From NCBI GenBank assembly GCA_003220535.1, contig QHSU01000060.1, forward strand, positions 1 through 64,000: DNA of 64,000 nucleotides, given 5' to 3'. Source of the DNA: Candidatus Rokuibacteriota bacterium (lineage in GTDB: Bacteria > Methylomirabilota > Methylomirabilia > Rokubacteriales > CSP1-6). Made by a program: the position numbers and the translations under genes. This document shows positions 8,486 to 16,390 of the stretch, one piece after another (position 1 is the stretch's first letter; each line of letters begins with the position of its first letter). The notes under the pieces were generated by a model that saw only the letters and a list, made by a program, of their open reading frames with translations, was not told the origin of the DNA and did no database searches.

Positions 8486-9366
8486 TCGGGGATCTGGCGG
8501 CGCGCCTGACGCGCAAGAGCCGCTCGAACTTCTACTACGCGTTCCTGGCGCTTCCCAAGCCCCGCCGGGACGCGCTGTACGCGGTGTACGCCTTCTGCCG
8601 GACCGTGGACGACATCGCCGACCTCGGCCGCGAGCGCGGCGACGATCTCGCGGACCAGCGGCGCGCGCTCGCACGATGGCGTCGTGACGTGGCGCTCTGC
8701 TACGAGCCCGGCGGCCACCTCGACGATCCGATCGCCCGCGGCCTTGCGGAGGCCGTCCGCGCGTTCGCGATCCCCCGCGACGCCCTCCTGGCGATCATCG
8801 ACGGCGTCGAGATGGATCTCGACCGGGTCAGCTACGAGACCGCGGAGGATCTCTATCCTTATTGCTATCGCGTGGCCTCCGCGGTCGGCCTGTGCTGCAT
8901 CGAGATCTTTGGCTACACGGATCCGCGCGCGCGCGCGTACGCGGTTGAGCTCGGCACCGCGCTCCAGCTCACGAACATCATCCGGGACGTGGGCGCCGAC
9001 GCCCGCGCCGGGCGGGTCTACGTGCCGCAGGAGGATCTGCGGAAGTTCGGCGTCAGCGCCGACGACCTGCTGCGCGGCCGGCACACCGAGTCGTTCGTGC
9101 AGCTCATGCGCCACCAGGCCGAGCGCGCGCGTCGGTTCTACCGAGCGGCGCACGACAGCTTCCCGGCGGTGGACGCGCGCTCGCTCGTGCCGGCGGAGAT
9201 CATGGGGCGGATCTACTTCGCGTTGCTCGAGGAAATCGAGGCGCGCCGATTCCGGGTCTTCGACGAGCGCATCACCGTGCCGACCGGCCGCAAGGTCGCG
9301 ATCGCGTTCCGCTGCTGGGCGGCGGCGCGGTTCGGCTCCGCCTCGCGGCGTGGGCGCGCGGCATGA
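8482..9366 (+). CDS. hpnD: HpnD-type presqualene diphosphate synthase
   Basis: 294 residues, GTG start overlapping hpnA. The protein belongs to the squalene/phytoene synthase family. The first aspartate-rich motif is DDIAD (residues 43-47) and the second is in LTNIIRDVGADARAGRVYVP. The family reaction joins two farnesyl diphosphates; in hopanoid clusters HpnD makes presqualene diphosphate, which HpnC and HpnE convert to squalene. hpnC and hpnE are not visible in this window, so either they lie elsewhere or the route differs. The genomic context (shc nearby, hpnA directly upstream) favours HpnD over a phytoene synthase. Confidence 0.88.
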   Translation: MIGDLAARLTRKSRSNFYYAFLALPKPRRDALYAVYAFCRTVDDIADLGRERGDDLADQRRALARWRRDVALCYEPGGHLDDPIARGLAEAVRAFAIPRDALLAIIDGVEMDLDRVSYETAEDLYPYCYRVASAVGLCCIEIFGYTDPRARAYAVELGTALQLTNIIRDVGADARAGRVYVPQEDLRKFGVSADDLLRGRHTESFVQLMRHQAERARRFYRAAHDSFPAVDARSLVPAEIMGRIYFALLEEIEARRFRVFDERITVPTGRKVAIAFRCWAAARFGSASRRGRAA

Positions 9367-10373
9367 AGGCCGCGGTCTATCGCGGGGGCGGCCGGCTCGC
9401 CGCCGAAGACTGGCCCACGCCCTCGATCGGCGATGGCGAGGTCCTGTTGCGCCTCACGGGCTGCGGTCTCTGCGGGTCGGACATCGGCAAGATCGTCGAT
9501 CCGGCGACGAAGGTCCCGGTGATCTTGGGTCACGAGGTGGTAGGCGAGGTGACGGCCGTCGGCGCCGGCGTATCGAGCTGCGCGGTCGGCGACCGCGTCG
9601 TGGCGGCCCACCATGTTCCGTGCGGCGACTGTCACTATTGCCGCCGCGGCAGCGAGTCGATGTGCGCCGCGTTCAAGACGTCGAACCTCGACCCCGGCGG
9701 ATTCGCCGAATACGTGCGTGTCCCGGCCCCCAACGTCCGTCACGCGATGTTCCGTGTTCCGCCGCACGTGGGGGACGAGGCGGCGTCGTTCGTCGAGCCG
9801 CTGGCGTGCTGTCTGCGCGCCGTGCGGCGGGCCCGGATCGAGCCCGGCGACACGACGGTCGTCGTCGGTCTCGGATCGATCGGCTGTCTCTTCGTCCAGC
9901 TGCTCAAGCGCGCGGGCGCCTGGGTCGTCGGCTGCGACACCGTCCGCGACCGCGTCGCCCTCGCCGGCCGCCTGGGCGCCGATGCGGGCGGGCCGCCGGA
10001 GGTCGCCGCGTTGGCGCAGCAGAAGCTCACCGCCGGCCGCGGAGCCGATCAAGTCATCCTCACCGGCGGCGGCGCGGAGGCGTTGCCGTGGGCGACGGAG
10101 GTTCTCAGGGACGGCGGGACGATCCACTACTTCGCTGGCGGAGGCGGTGACGCGCTCCCGCTGCCGCTCGAGACCCTGTACCATCGCGAGCTGACGATCA
10201 CCACGACCTACTCGTCATCGCCGTCCGACCTGGCCGAGGCGTTCCGTCTCATCGCCGGCGGAGACGTCGAGGTCGGGCGCCTCGTCACACACCGCGTGCC
10301 GCTCGAGAGCCTGGCGGAAGGCGTCGACCTGATGCGCCGACGCGAGGCGCTGAAGGTGTACGTCACGCCGTGA
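9363..10373 (+). CDS. Zinc-dependent alcohol dehydrogenase (MDR family), first copy
   Basis: 336 residues. It is a medium-chain dehydrogenase with GroES-like and Rossmann domains. Catalytic zinc ligands appear in CGLCGSD (about residues 36-42) and GHEVVGEV (about 58-65). The structural zinc cysteines are in PCGDCHYCRRGSESMC (about 88-103). The nucleotide-binding loop is VVVGLGSIGCLF (about 165-176). The start overlaps hpnD by ATGA and its end overlaps a second, divergent dehydrogenase, so both are part of the hopanoid operon. Neither substrate is known. The reduction of ribosylhopane to bacteriohopanetetrol lacks a firmly assigned enzyme, which makes this a candidate by context only. Confidence 0.85.
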   Translation: MKAAVYRGGGRLAAEDWPTPSIGDGEVLLRLTGCGLCGSDIGKIVDPATKVPVILGHEVVGEVTAVGAGVSSCAVGDRVVAAHHVPCGDCHYCRRGSESMCAAFKTSNLDPGGFAEYVRVPAPNVRHAMFRVPPHVGDEAASFVEPLACCLRAVRRARIEPGDTTVVVGLGSIGCLFVQLLKRAGAWVVGCDTVRDRVALAGRLGADAGGPPEVAALAQQKLTAGRGADQVILTGGGAEALPWATEVLRDGGTIHYFAGGGGDALPLPLETLYHRELTITTTYSSSPSDLAEAFRLIAGGDVEVGRLVTHRVPLESLAEGVDLMRRREALKVYVTP

Positions 10374-11395
10374 GGGCGATGGTCTTCCACGGGCCCGGCG
10401 ACCTCCGCCGGGAAGAGCTCCCGGTGCCGGCGCCGGCCGCCGGCGAGCTCGTTCTCAGAATCGACGCCGCGCTGACGTGCGGCACCGACGTGAAGACGTT
10501 GCGCCGCGGGCACCCGGTGATGATCCCGAAGGTTCCCACCGTGTTCGGCCACGAGTTCGCCGGCACCGTCGCCGCGGTGGGCCCCGGGGTCTCGGCATTC
10601 CGCGAGGGCGATCGCGTGGTCGCGGCGAATTCGGCGCCCTGCGGCGCGTGCGCCTCGTGCCGAGCCGGACGGCCGAATCTCTGCGAGGACCTGCTGTTCG
10701 TCAATGGCGCCTACGGCGAGTTCATCGCGCTGCCGCCGCGGCTCGTCTCCCGCAACGTCGTTCCGCTGGCGGCGTCGCTCGCGGCCGAGCGCGCCGCCTT
10801 CGCGGAGCCCCTCGCGTGCGCGCTCCTGGCGATCGAGCGGGCCCGGGTCGAGTCCGGACAGACGGTGGTCGTGTTCGGCCACGGGCCGCTCGGCTGCCTG
10901 CTCGGAATGCTGGCGGCCTCGCGTCAGGCGCGCGTCGTCATGGTGGGCAAATCGGGATGGCGGTTCGATCGCTTGAAGCAGCTGGGGTTCGCCCGCTGGC
11001 TCGACGCGACGGCGGCCGGCAATATCGTCGAGGAGGTTCGTGGCGCCACCGCCGGGCGCGGCGCGGACGTCGCCGTCGACGCCACCGGCCGGCCGGAGGT
11101 GTGGGAGCAGGCCGTCGATTCGGTGGGGCGTGGGGGCAGCGTCGTATTCTTTGGCGGCTGCGCGCCAGGAACCTCGATCCGCCTCGACACCCGACGGACG
11201 CACTACGAAGAACTGACGCTCCTCGGCGCCTTCCACCACACACCGGAGATGATCCGGCGGGCGGTGCAGGCCCTGGAGTCTGGCGCGGTGGTCCCGGATA
11301 GCCTCATCTCCCACCGCATGCGGCTCGAGGAGGTCGGGCGGGCGCTCGATCTCATGGCGAAAGGCGAGGCCCTCAAGGTGTTGATCGAGTCATGA
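10370..11395 (+). CDS. Zinc-dependent alcohol dehydrogenase (MDR family), second copy
   Basis: 341 residues, GTG start in a GTGA overlap with the first dehydrogenase. Catalytic zinc motif is CGTDVKTLRRG and GHEFAGTVAAVG. Structural zinc cysteines are in PCGACASCRAGRPNLC. The cofactor-binding loop is VVVFGHGPLGCLLGML. The two copies are clearly divergent in sequence, so this is not a recent duplication and they likely have different substrates or act as a pair. The stop overlaps the next gene by four bases. Acting on a hopanoid side-chain aldehyde or alcohol is a hypothesis from position. Confidence 0.85.
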   Translation: MRAMVFHGPGDLRREELPVPAPAAGELVLRIDAALTCGTDVKTLRRGHPVMIPKVPTVFGHEFAGTVAAVGPGVSAFREGDRVVAANSAPCGACASCRAGRPNLCEDLLFVNGAYGEFIALPPRLVSRNVVPLAASLAAERAAFAEPLACALLAIERARVESGQTVVVFGHGPLGCLLGMLAASRQARVVMVGKSGWRFDRLKQLGFARWLDATAAGNIVEEVRGATAGRGADVAVDATGRPEVWEQAVDSVGRGGSVVFFGGCAPGTSIRLDTRRTHYEELTLLGAFHHTPEMIRRAVQALESGAVVPDSLISHRMRLEEVGRALDLMAKGEALKVLIES

Positions 11396-11997
11396 AGCCC
11401 CACGGGCGAATCGTCGGGTGTGTCCTGCTGCTCGCTCTGGCCGCGTTGGCCCCGCCGGCGTCGGCGTTCGATTCGAGCTTGACGTTCGCGAAGGGCACAT
11501 ACGTGATGTCGGCCGAAGGCAGTTACGGCGAGCAATTCAACCTCGAAGAGCTCGCCCACGAGAGCCACATCAAGTTCTGGAACGCGGGGTTCCGTGCCTC
11601 GATCCTACCGTTCGGTCCGACGGGTCCGAGCTTCCTCCACGGGGCGCTCGAGGCCGGTCTCGAGCCGCTCTACCAGCGGTACACCGACCCGGCGCCGGCG
11701 TTCTGGGCCGGGCTGGCCCTCGTGTTCCGCTATCACTTCCTGTCGCTCGGTCGCTTCGTCCCCTACGCGGAGATCGGCGGCGGCCCGGGCGGGACCGATC
11801 TGAAGGTGAAGGAGATCGACTCCGACTTCTCGTTCCTGGTCTGGGGCGGCCTCGGCGTCTCGGTGTTCCTGACCGACTCGACCGCGATGTACGCCGGCTA
11901 CCGGTACGAGCACAACTCCAACGGCAACACGGACCAGCCCAATCGCGGGTGGGAGTCCCACGTCGGCGTCCTGGGCGTGTCATACTATTTCCGATGA
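11392..11997 (+). CDS. PagL-like lipid A 3-O-deacylase (acyloxyacyl hydrolase family)
   Basis: 201 residues with a signal peptide (hydrophobic residues 8-20, cleavage near PASAF). It is an outer-membrane beta-barrel of PagL type, which removes the 3-O acyl chain from lipid A. The catalytic triad of Pseudomonas PagL (His126, Ser128, Glu140) has an exact spacing counterpart here: His174, Ser176 and Glu188 in YEHNSNG...GWESHVG, with a C-terminal aromatic strand (VSYYFR). It is the last member of the overlapping hopanoid operon (ATGA overlap with the second dehydrogenase). This links hopanoid synthesis to outer-membrane remodelling. Confidence 0.85.
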   Translation: MKPHGRIVGCVLLLALAALAPPASAFDSSLTFAKGTYVMSAEGSYGEQFNLEELAHESHIKFWNAGFRASILPFGPTGPSFLHGALEAGLEPLYQRYTDPAPAFWAGLALVFRYHFLSLGRFVPYAEIGGGPGGTDLKVKEIDSDFSFLVWGGLGVSVFLTDSTAMYAGYRYEHNSNGNTDQPNRGWESHVGVLGVSYYFR

Positions 11998-12010
11998 GGC
12001 AGGGAGCGTC

Positions 12011-13003
12011 ATGAAAGCACCCATCGCCGAGATCCTCCTGGCCGGCCCGCGCGGGTTCTGCGCGGGTGTGGAGCGCGCGATCGACATCGTCGAGCTGGCG
12101 CTGTCGGTGTGCCGGCCGCCCGTCTACGTCCGCCGCGAGATCGTGCACAACCGGCTCGTCGTCGAGACACTCCGCCAGCAGGGCGCGATCTTCGTGGACG
12201 AGCTGGACGAGGTGCCGGACGACGCGACCGTGATCTTCAGCGCCCACGGCATCTCACCGGAGGTGCGGCAGGAGGGCGAGCGCCGCGGCCTGCGCGTGAT
12301 CGACGCCACCTGCCCGCTGGTGACCAAGGTGCATCTCGAGGCGATCCGCTACGCGCGCGAAGACTACTCGATCGTGCTCATCGGTCACGAAGACCACGAC
12401 GAGGTCATCGGCACGCTCGGTGAGGCGCCCGATCGCATCTTCGTGATCGCCGACGTGGACGAGGTCGCGACCCTCGAGGTCCCGAACCCCGACAAGGTCG
12501 CCTATCTGACCCAGACCACGCTCTCCGTGGACGACACGCGCGACGTGATCGAGGCGCTGCGCCGGAAATTTCCGAAGATCGTCGGCCCGTCGCGCAACGA
12601 CATCTGCTATGCGACCCAGAACCGCCAGGCCGCCGTCAAGCGACTCGCGAACGACGTCGACCTTCTGCTGGTGATCGGGTCGGCCAACAGCTCCAACGCG
12701 ATCCGGCTCGTGGAAGTCGCGCAGACGGCCGGCACGCGCGCCCACCTGATCAACGACGTGGGCGACATCCGTCCGGAATGGCTCGAGCGGGCCCGCCGGG
12801 TCGGCATCACCGCCGGCGCCTCGACCCCTGAGGTTCTCGTGACGCAGACGGTAGAGGCCTTACGCGGGCAAGGCGTCGCGGTGCGGGAAGTCCACGTGGT
12901 CGAGGAGGACGTGCGGTTCGCGTTGCCGCAGGAGCTCGCGCGCATGGCCGAGGAGCGCGGGATGACCCTGCCGGCGCGGACCGCGATGCGTCAGACTATT
13001 TGA
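12011..13003 (+). CDS. ispH: 4-hydroxy-3-methylbut-2-enyl diphosphate reductase (IspH/LytB)
   Basis: 330 residues. It performs the last step of the MEP pathway, yielding IPP and DMAPP, with a [4Fe-4S] cluster. The cluster cysteines are in GPRGFCAGVERAI (Cys near 18), DATCPLVTKVH (about 99) and the third cysteine in SRNDICYATQNRQ (about 199). Other family motifs are VHNRLVVETLRQQGAIF, FSAHGISPEV, GHEDHDEVIG and ITAGASTPEVLV. The ATG follows GCAGGGAGC, a reasonable ribosome site, 13 bases after the PagL-like gene. Its place at the end of the hopanoid operon fits precursor supply. Confidence 0.97.
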   Translation: MKAPIAEILLAGPRGFCAGVERAIDIVELALSVCRPPVYVRREIVHNRLVVETLRQQGAIFVDELDEVPDDATVIFSAHGISPEVRQEGERRGLRVIDATCPLVTKVHLEAIRYAREDYSIVLIGHEDHDEVIGTLGEAPDRIFVIADVDEVATLEVPNPDKVAYLTQTTLSVDDTRDVIEALRRKFPKIVGPSRNDICYATQNRQAAVKRLANDVDLLLVIGSANSSNAIRLVEVAQTAGTRAHLINDVGDIRPEWLERARRVGITAGASTPEVLVTQTVEALRGQGVAVREVHVVEEDVRFALPQELARMAEERGMTLPARTAMRQTI

Positions 13004-13090
13004 AGATGGGGACCTCGAGAGGCCTCGTCCGTCCGGAACAACCGCCATGCGTGTAGTGTTCGAGGGCGTCATCATACGCCGGGCGCGCCA

Positions 13091-13186
13091 GTGAGCAACC
13101 CGGCGTTCTGGCTGGGCCTCCTCATGATCGGCCTGCTAGTCGGGACGGCGCCCGCGATGGCCGTGGTTGCCTTGCTGTCGCGGTAG
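13091..13186 (+). CDS. Possible 31-residue membrane peptide
   Basis: A GTG-started frame of 31 residues (VSNPAFWLGLLMIGLLVGTA..., ending LLSR) that is almost entirely one hydrophobic helix. It lies 87 bases after ispH. No strong ribosome site is seen and nothing identifies a family. It is listed because the composition is like real single-span small proteins and because coding density is otherwise low here. It could equally be chance. Confidence 0.25.
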   Translation: MSNPAFWLGLLMIGLLVGTAPAMAVVALLSR

Positions 13187-13200
13187 TCGCCTGGACACAC

Positions 13201-13234
13201 GAACGCCGCTCCCGATGTTCTGAGAGCGGCGTTC
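13201..13234. repeat. Perfect 11-bp inverted repeat, possible terminator
   Basis: Arms GAACGCCGCTC and GAGCGGCGTTC pair perfectly around a 12-base loop. There is no T-run on either side, so a classical intrinsic terminator is uncertain, but the hairpin would be very stable and follows ispH and the small peptide frame. Confidence 0.55.
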
Positions 13235-13240
13235 CTTCTG

Positions 13241-13265
13241 CTGCGCCAGCCGGGATCGAACCGGC
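13241..13265 (-). other. tRNA T-arm-like sequence, probably a remnant
   Basis: On the minus strand GCCGG-TTCGATC-CCGGC forms a perfect five-pair stem with a canonical T-loop. The following bases would be the 3' acceptor strand, but I cannot find a matching 5' acceptor, a D-arm or a proper anticodon arm within 80 bases upstream. It is not called as a tRNA. It may be an attachment-site remnant left by an integrated element. Confidence 0.3.
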
Positions 13266-13665
13266 CTGGCCCGCCGAACCGGGCGGACTTGGTAGGACGC
13301 AAGTTCTGATCTGCCTCCCTGGGTGCTTTGGTCCCGCTGCGGGTCGATGCCTGCCGCATGGTGTTCCGCAGCGCGTAGAGCGCAGCTTCCGCCCCCCGCA
13401 CCAGCAAGTCCGCGGCATCGCTGATTGGTGGCTTCGCTTCACCAGGTTTCGCGCCGCCTCGCGTGCCGCCTGCATCCTGCGGCGTACTGCCACCGGAAGC
13501 ATCGGTATCCAACGTTCCGGGGGCGGGACATGGCGCACCGCTGGATCCGGTTCATGGTGTCTCGGAGCGCGGTTTCACGTAGGCCCCGTACCCTTAGCGC
13601 GAGGATGTGGCGTGAGGAGGTCCGATTCCACAAGCGTTCGCAATCAGCGGTAACCCTCATGGCCT

Positions 13666-14019
13666 CTAGCGCGCCGGCCCAATCGTCACATCGATCGAGG
13701 CGCGGTCGCCCTTGTTCGTCGTCGCTACAGCCAACGGGGGCAAGATGACTTGCACTTTCGAACCGTCAGATGCCCGGATATCGACCCTTCCGCTGTTGCG
13801 ATCAACATCTGTGATCTCGCCAGTAACGACGTGATGCACGACCCCACCAGCGACGCTGGGGTTAGCGGACGGTCCGGGTGACGTCGTCATAACGACCGGT
13901 GCTCCAGTCGATGACGGTAGCGTTGTCGTCGTCTGCCCTGGCGTCGTGTGCCCGGCGCATCCGACGGCGACGAGTAGAAGTCCGGTGCCCAAGGCGGTTA
14001 GACGAGTCAGAGGTTTCAT
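13666..14019 (-). CDS. Small lipoprotein of unknown function
   Basis: 117 residues from the ATG at 14017-14019, which is preceded by GGGAGGATTCGCGAC, a good ribosome site. An upstream ATG would add 11 residues before the signal. The signal peptide (MKPLTRLTALGTGLLLVAVGC) ends in a lipobox. A threonine/serine/proline-rich linker follows (residues about 25-50). Then comes a compact domain with the pattern VVTGEITDVDRNSGRVDIRASDG, a beta-strand arrangement seen in small periplasmic proteins of no known role. It is probably attached to a membrane by lipid. No neighbours indicate function. Confidence 0.65.
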   Translation of the reverse strand: MKPLTRLTALGTGLLLVAVGCAGHTTPGQTTTTLPSSTGAPVVMTTSPGPSANPSVAGGVVHHVVTGEITDVDRNSGRVDIRASDGSKVQVILPPLAVATTNKGDRASIDVTIGPAR

Positions 14020-14205
14020 GTCGCGAATCCTCCCAATGAGGCCACGGAGCATTCAGCGTGCCACGAAACGTCTCAAGATCGTAATCGCGGCCCCGTGCTT
14101 TAGGTCCAGTCCAAAGGTGCTGGATAGTCGAGACGAAACTGTTATGCGGGCGGGCGCGGCATGATTACCTGAAAGGCAGGCCCGCAGATAACTTCCCACT
14201 TACCG

Positions 14206-14493
14206 CTATGAAAGTCTGGGGCGGCGTGTAACATTTGCTCTTGCGTTCTTGGGTGGTAAGTCGGACCAGGCCGGGCCTCCTGGAGCCTGGCCACGAGCGT
14301 CCGGTGAGACATGTGGAAGGTGCCATCGGTGGACGATCCTTCCGCCCGCCGTGCTGTACGGCGGGGCGATGACTTCCCACGTGCCGGTCTCGTCGGCGAG
14401 TCGGTCACCGATCTGGAGCTCCATCGGTAGGAACCAGCGTATGGCGGGCGGGGCAGGCTCGGGCTTCTTCTCGAACGACCGTTGCCTAGCCAT
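14206..14493 (-). CDS. Hypothetical small protein, possibly C-terminally frameshifted
   Basis: About 95 residues if started at the second ATG (MARQRSFEKKPEP...). The first half (IRWFLPMELQIGDRLADETG, then TWEVIAPPYSTAGGRIVH) looks like a real globular segment. After that the sequence becomes rich in proline, alanine and arginine, while a neighbouring frame (to 14142) carries a different plausible tail. A frameshift around 14350 is possible. I do not recognise the family. Confidence 0.4.
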   Translation of the reverse strand: MARQRSFEKKPEPAPPAIRWFLPMELQIGDRLADETGTWEVIAPPYSTAGGRIVHRWHLPHVSPDARGQAPGGPAWSDLPPKNARANVTRRPRLS

Positions 14494-14608
14494 CCGTGCT
14501 ATCCTCCGCACGCCTGCACCTCGGCCTCATGGGTTGCCGCTCCGGGCGGCGGGACCCTCGGTGAATGTGGCGTGTCTTCGCGAACCGCTACTTACCCGCG
14601 AGGCCGCT

Positions 14609-14848
14609 ATGAACCAGGAATCTCTCCGTCTTCTCATCCGGGCCAAGATCCAGAACGGGCACCTGCCACACAACAAGATCCCGAGAGTCTGGGGTAGTCC
14701 AATCGATGGGGAAACGTGCGATGCCTGCGACGCGATCCTGGCGAAAGAGCAGCTGCTGATGGAAGGGACGACCCTCGCAGGCGGCCTGCCCATTCAGTTT
14801 CACGTGCAGTGCTTCCAGATCTGGGATGAGGAAAGGCGCCCCGCCTAG
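14609..14848 (+). CDS. Small cysteine-containing protein, possible zinc-binding
   Basis: 79 residues from the ATG at 14609; an open frame upstream does not look coding. The N-terminus (ESLRLLIRAKIQNGHLPHNK) is helical. The middle has a GETCDACDAIL pair of cysteines and the C-terminus has FHVQCFQIWDEERR, giving a C-x2-C ... H-x3-C pattern that could bind one metal ion. The overall arrangement resembles small uncharacterised proteins common in soil bacteria. No partner is obvious; it is isolated in the accessory region. Confidence 0.65.
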   Translation: MNQESLRLLIRAKIQNGHLPHNKIPRVWGSPIDGETCDACDAILAKEQLLMEGTTLAGGLPIQFHVQCFQIWDEERRPA

Positions 14849-15034
14849 TCATCGCGGCTGGCCTGTCGTAGCGCCTCCCACGCCGCGCGCCGCCGTCGCG
14901 TGCCACGGCGTAAGCTCCCACCCGGGGCCGGTCGCGCTCGTCGGCGAGTGCTCCATCCCCGTCACGTAGAACGTCGCCCGCCAGCCGCGCGCGTCGTACG
15001 ACGTGAGCTGGAGGGCGAAGCCCTGGCGCGCCAT
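14849..15034 (-). pseudogene. Small duplicated protein, copy A, with frameshifted C-terminus
   Basis: About 61 residues beginning MARQGFALQLTSYDARGWRA and continuing with TFYVTGMEHSPTS and PWHAT. It is clearly homologous to the frame at 15871-16056. After PWHAT the two diverge, but another frame of copy A restores RRAAWEALRQASRDD, matching RAAWETLKGGQRQ of copy B. So one base has been gained or lost near 14890. The family is unknown. It has no signal peptide. Copy A may be on the way to decay. Confidence 0.55.
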
Positions 15035-15343
15035 CAAGTCGAGGTGATTGACCGGATCAGAAAGAGGACGCGAATCCACGGCAGGAGGTACCGCAGTCGA
15101 TTCACTCGATGATCGATCGGGCGGCGTCGTGAGGGCATCATCGCAGCCAGTATCGGCTCTCTCGTTACCGGGCGCGACTGGCATGGCAACGACGGCGCGG
15201 AGGCGGTGCCAACTCAGTGCCTTCGCGCCCTACCGCTCAGGGTCTCGCGCACCGAGTCGGGGATTCGGAGCACTCGAAACTCGCGCGTCTGTTCCGCCGG
15301 CGTCCGCCGGACGCGCCGCGCCGAATCCCCGCGGTGCCGCGCT
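15035..15343. other. No gene recognised
   Basis: About 310 bases between copy A and a small lipoprotein. Open frames exist on both strands but show biased, low-complexity translation and no recognisable motif. I see no repeat, promoter or RNA gene here that I would defend. Confidence 0.5.
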
Positions 15344-15616
15344 TCACCTGATTGCTGCTCCGATGTTCTTATCGTAGGTGCACGTCGTGACGGAGGAGCC
15401 GAGCGTCCCCTTGTTGCGCACCGACATTTCGTAACGCCCCTCGCCGAGTACCCTGACGTTCTCGGTCTCTATGGGCTGATCGCCCTTCTTGCGCGCTGCC
15501 TCGATGCAGGCGGCACGCGCGGCATCTACGCTGCCGGCACCTAGCCGCCCACCGCAACCGCTGGCAAGCACAAGCGCCACCCCCACCCCCACCAGTGCTG
15601 TTGATCGCATCCGCAT
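15344..15616 (-). CDS. Small lipoprotein of unknown function
   Basis: 90 residues starting at one of two adjacent methionines (MRMRSTALVGVGVALVLASGC). The N-terminus is a typical lipoprotein signal with lipobox LASGC. The mature part contains AARAACIEAARKKGDQPIET, then VRVLGEGRYEMSVRNKG and VTTCTYDKNIG, with two cysteines that could form a disulfide. I do not recognise the family. It lies between the two copies of the duplicated small protein. A TATGCT -10-like element sits about 80 bases upstream on the minus strand. Confidence 0.6.
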   Translation of the reverse strand: MRMRSTALVGVGVALVLASGCGGRLGAGSVDAARAACIEAARKKGDQPIETENVRVLGEGRYEMSVRNKGTLGSSVTTCTYDKNIGAAIR

Positions 15617-15870
15617 GTGGGCCTCCTCTGGTCTTCGGTTCACCCCGGCTCGAGGCCCGGCCTGACGCCGCGAACCGCATCTGCCCTTTACGCCGAGCAT
15701 AGCGTGCCTGCGGTCGCCGTTGAAGCCCGTCGCGACCGGCCTGGCCGTCGTCAGAGGACCGGCAGCCTAAACACGGCTGACCTGGCCACCCATCACACTG
15801 TCATTCATTCTTGGGCCGTCTGGCCCTGGGTCTCTTGCGGCGGCGTGACTTGTCAAGGGCGGTAGATCTA

Positions 15871-16056
15871 CTACTGACGCTGGCCTCCCTTGAGCGTCTC
15901 CCACGCCGCCCGCTGCGTCGCATGCCACGGCGTGCGCTCCCAACTGGTGCCGCTCGCGCTCGTCGGCGAGTGCTCCATCCCCGTGGTGTAGAACGTGGCT
16001 CGCCACCCGCGCTCGTCATACCGGGTGAGCTGGAGGTCGTAGCCCTGCCGAGTCAT
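15871..16056 (-). CDS. Small duplicated protein, copy B (intact)
   Basis: 61 residues from the ATG at 16054-16056: MTRQGYDLQLTRYDERGWRA, then TFYTTGMEHSPTSASG, and a helical end RAAWETLKGGQRQ. It matches the frame at 14849-15034 over about 45 residues, and the nucleotide sequences are also visibly alike. The aromatic-rich, strongly conserved centre suggests a single small fold. Both copies flank a lipoprotein gene, giving a small duplicated module inside the accessory region. Function unknown. Confidence 0.6.
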   Translation of the reverse strand: MTRQGYDLQLTRYDERGWRATFYTTGMEHSPTSASGTSWERTPWHATQRAAWETLKGGQRQ

Positions 16057-16156
16057 TCCGCGTTCGACAACCACAAGGCCCCGCCGACGGCGCACTACAA
16101 TGCAGCGGGCGGGTTTGGGGCGCTCTGCGATGAGGGGTTCGCCGATTGTGCCGGAG

Positions 16157-16390
16157 ATGACCGCGGACGATGTCTGCGGCTTTCTGGCCGTGATGGACGT
16201 CCACGGCATTCGCGTCTGGCTGGACGGCGGCTGGGCCGTCGACGCCTGCCTCGGCTCCCAGACGAGACCTCACGGCGACGTCGACATCGTCATCGAGGAG
16301 CGCGACGTAACGGTGGCTGTTGCCGCTTTGCAGGGTCGCGGATTCGCACCGGTGCCGCGTCCCCGCGTTGGTCGAGCACGCGCTACTGAA
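16157..16390 (+). pseudogene. Truncated nucleotidyltransferase (aminoglycoside/lincosamide type)
   Basis: About 70 residues from the ATG at 16157. The sequence MTADDVCGFLAVMDVHG, then IRVWLDGGWAVDACLG and TRPHGDVDIVIEERDV, matches the N-terminal catalytic half of small ANT(2'')/LinA-type nucleotidyltransferases, including the DGGW and HxDxDI metal-binding motifs. Members are normally about 150-190 residues, but homology stops near 16360 and the frame ends at 16393, where a decayed binding-protein gene begins on the opposite strand. It is a 3'-truncated relic and cannot be active. Confidence 0.65.

Larger units (their letters stand above)
13187..13665. other. Non-coding stretch with an inverted repeat and a tRNA-like arm
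   Basis: About 480 bases in which I see no convincing gene. It opens with a perfect 11-bp inverted repeat (13201-13211 with 13224-13234) followed at once by a sequence resembling a tRNA T-arm on the minus strand. Long open frames cross it on the minus strand but their composition looks like translated RNA-like or shadow sequence. GC content appears somewhat lower than in the adjoining hopanoid operon. It marks the start of the accessory region. Confidence 0.5.

Noticed and set aside
13249..13330. A tRNA gene on the minus strand
   Set aside because: Only the T-arm is convincing. No matching acceptor strand, D-arm or seven-base anticodon loop can be built.
13072..13512. A 146-residue minus-strand frame across the hairpin and T-arm-like sequence
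   Set aside because: Much of its translation comes from the structured RNA-like sequence; no ribosome site or conserved motif was found.
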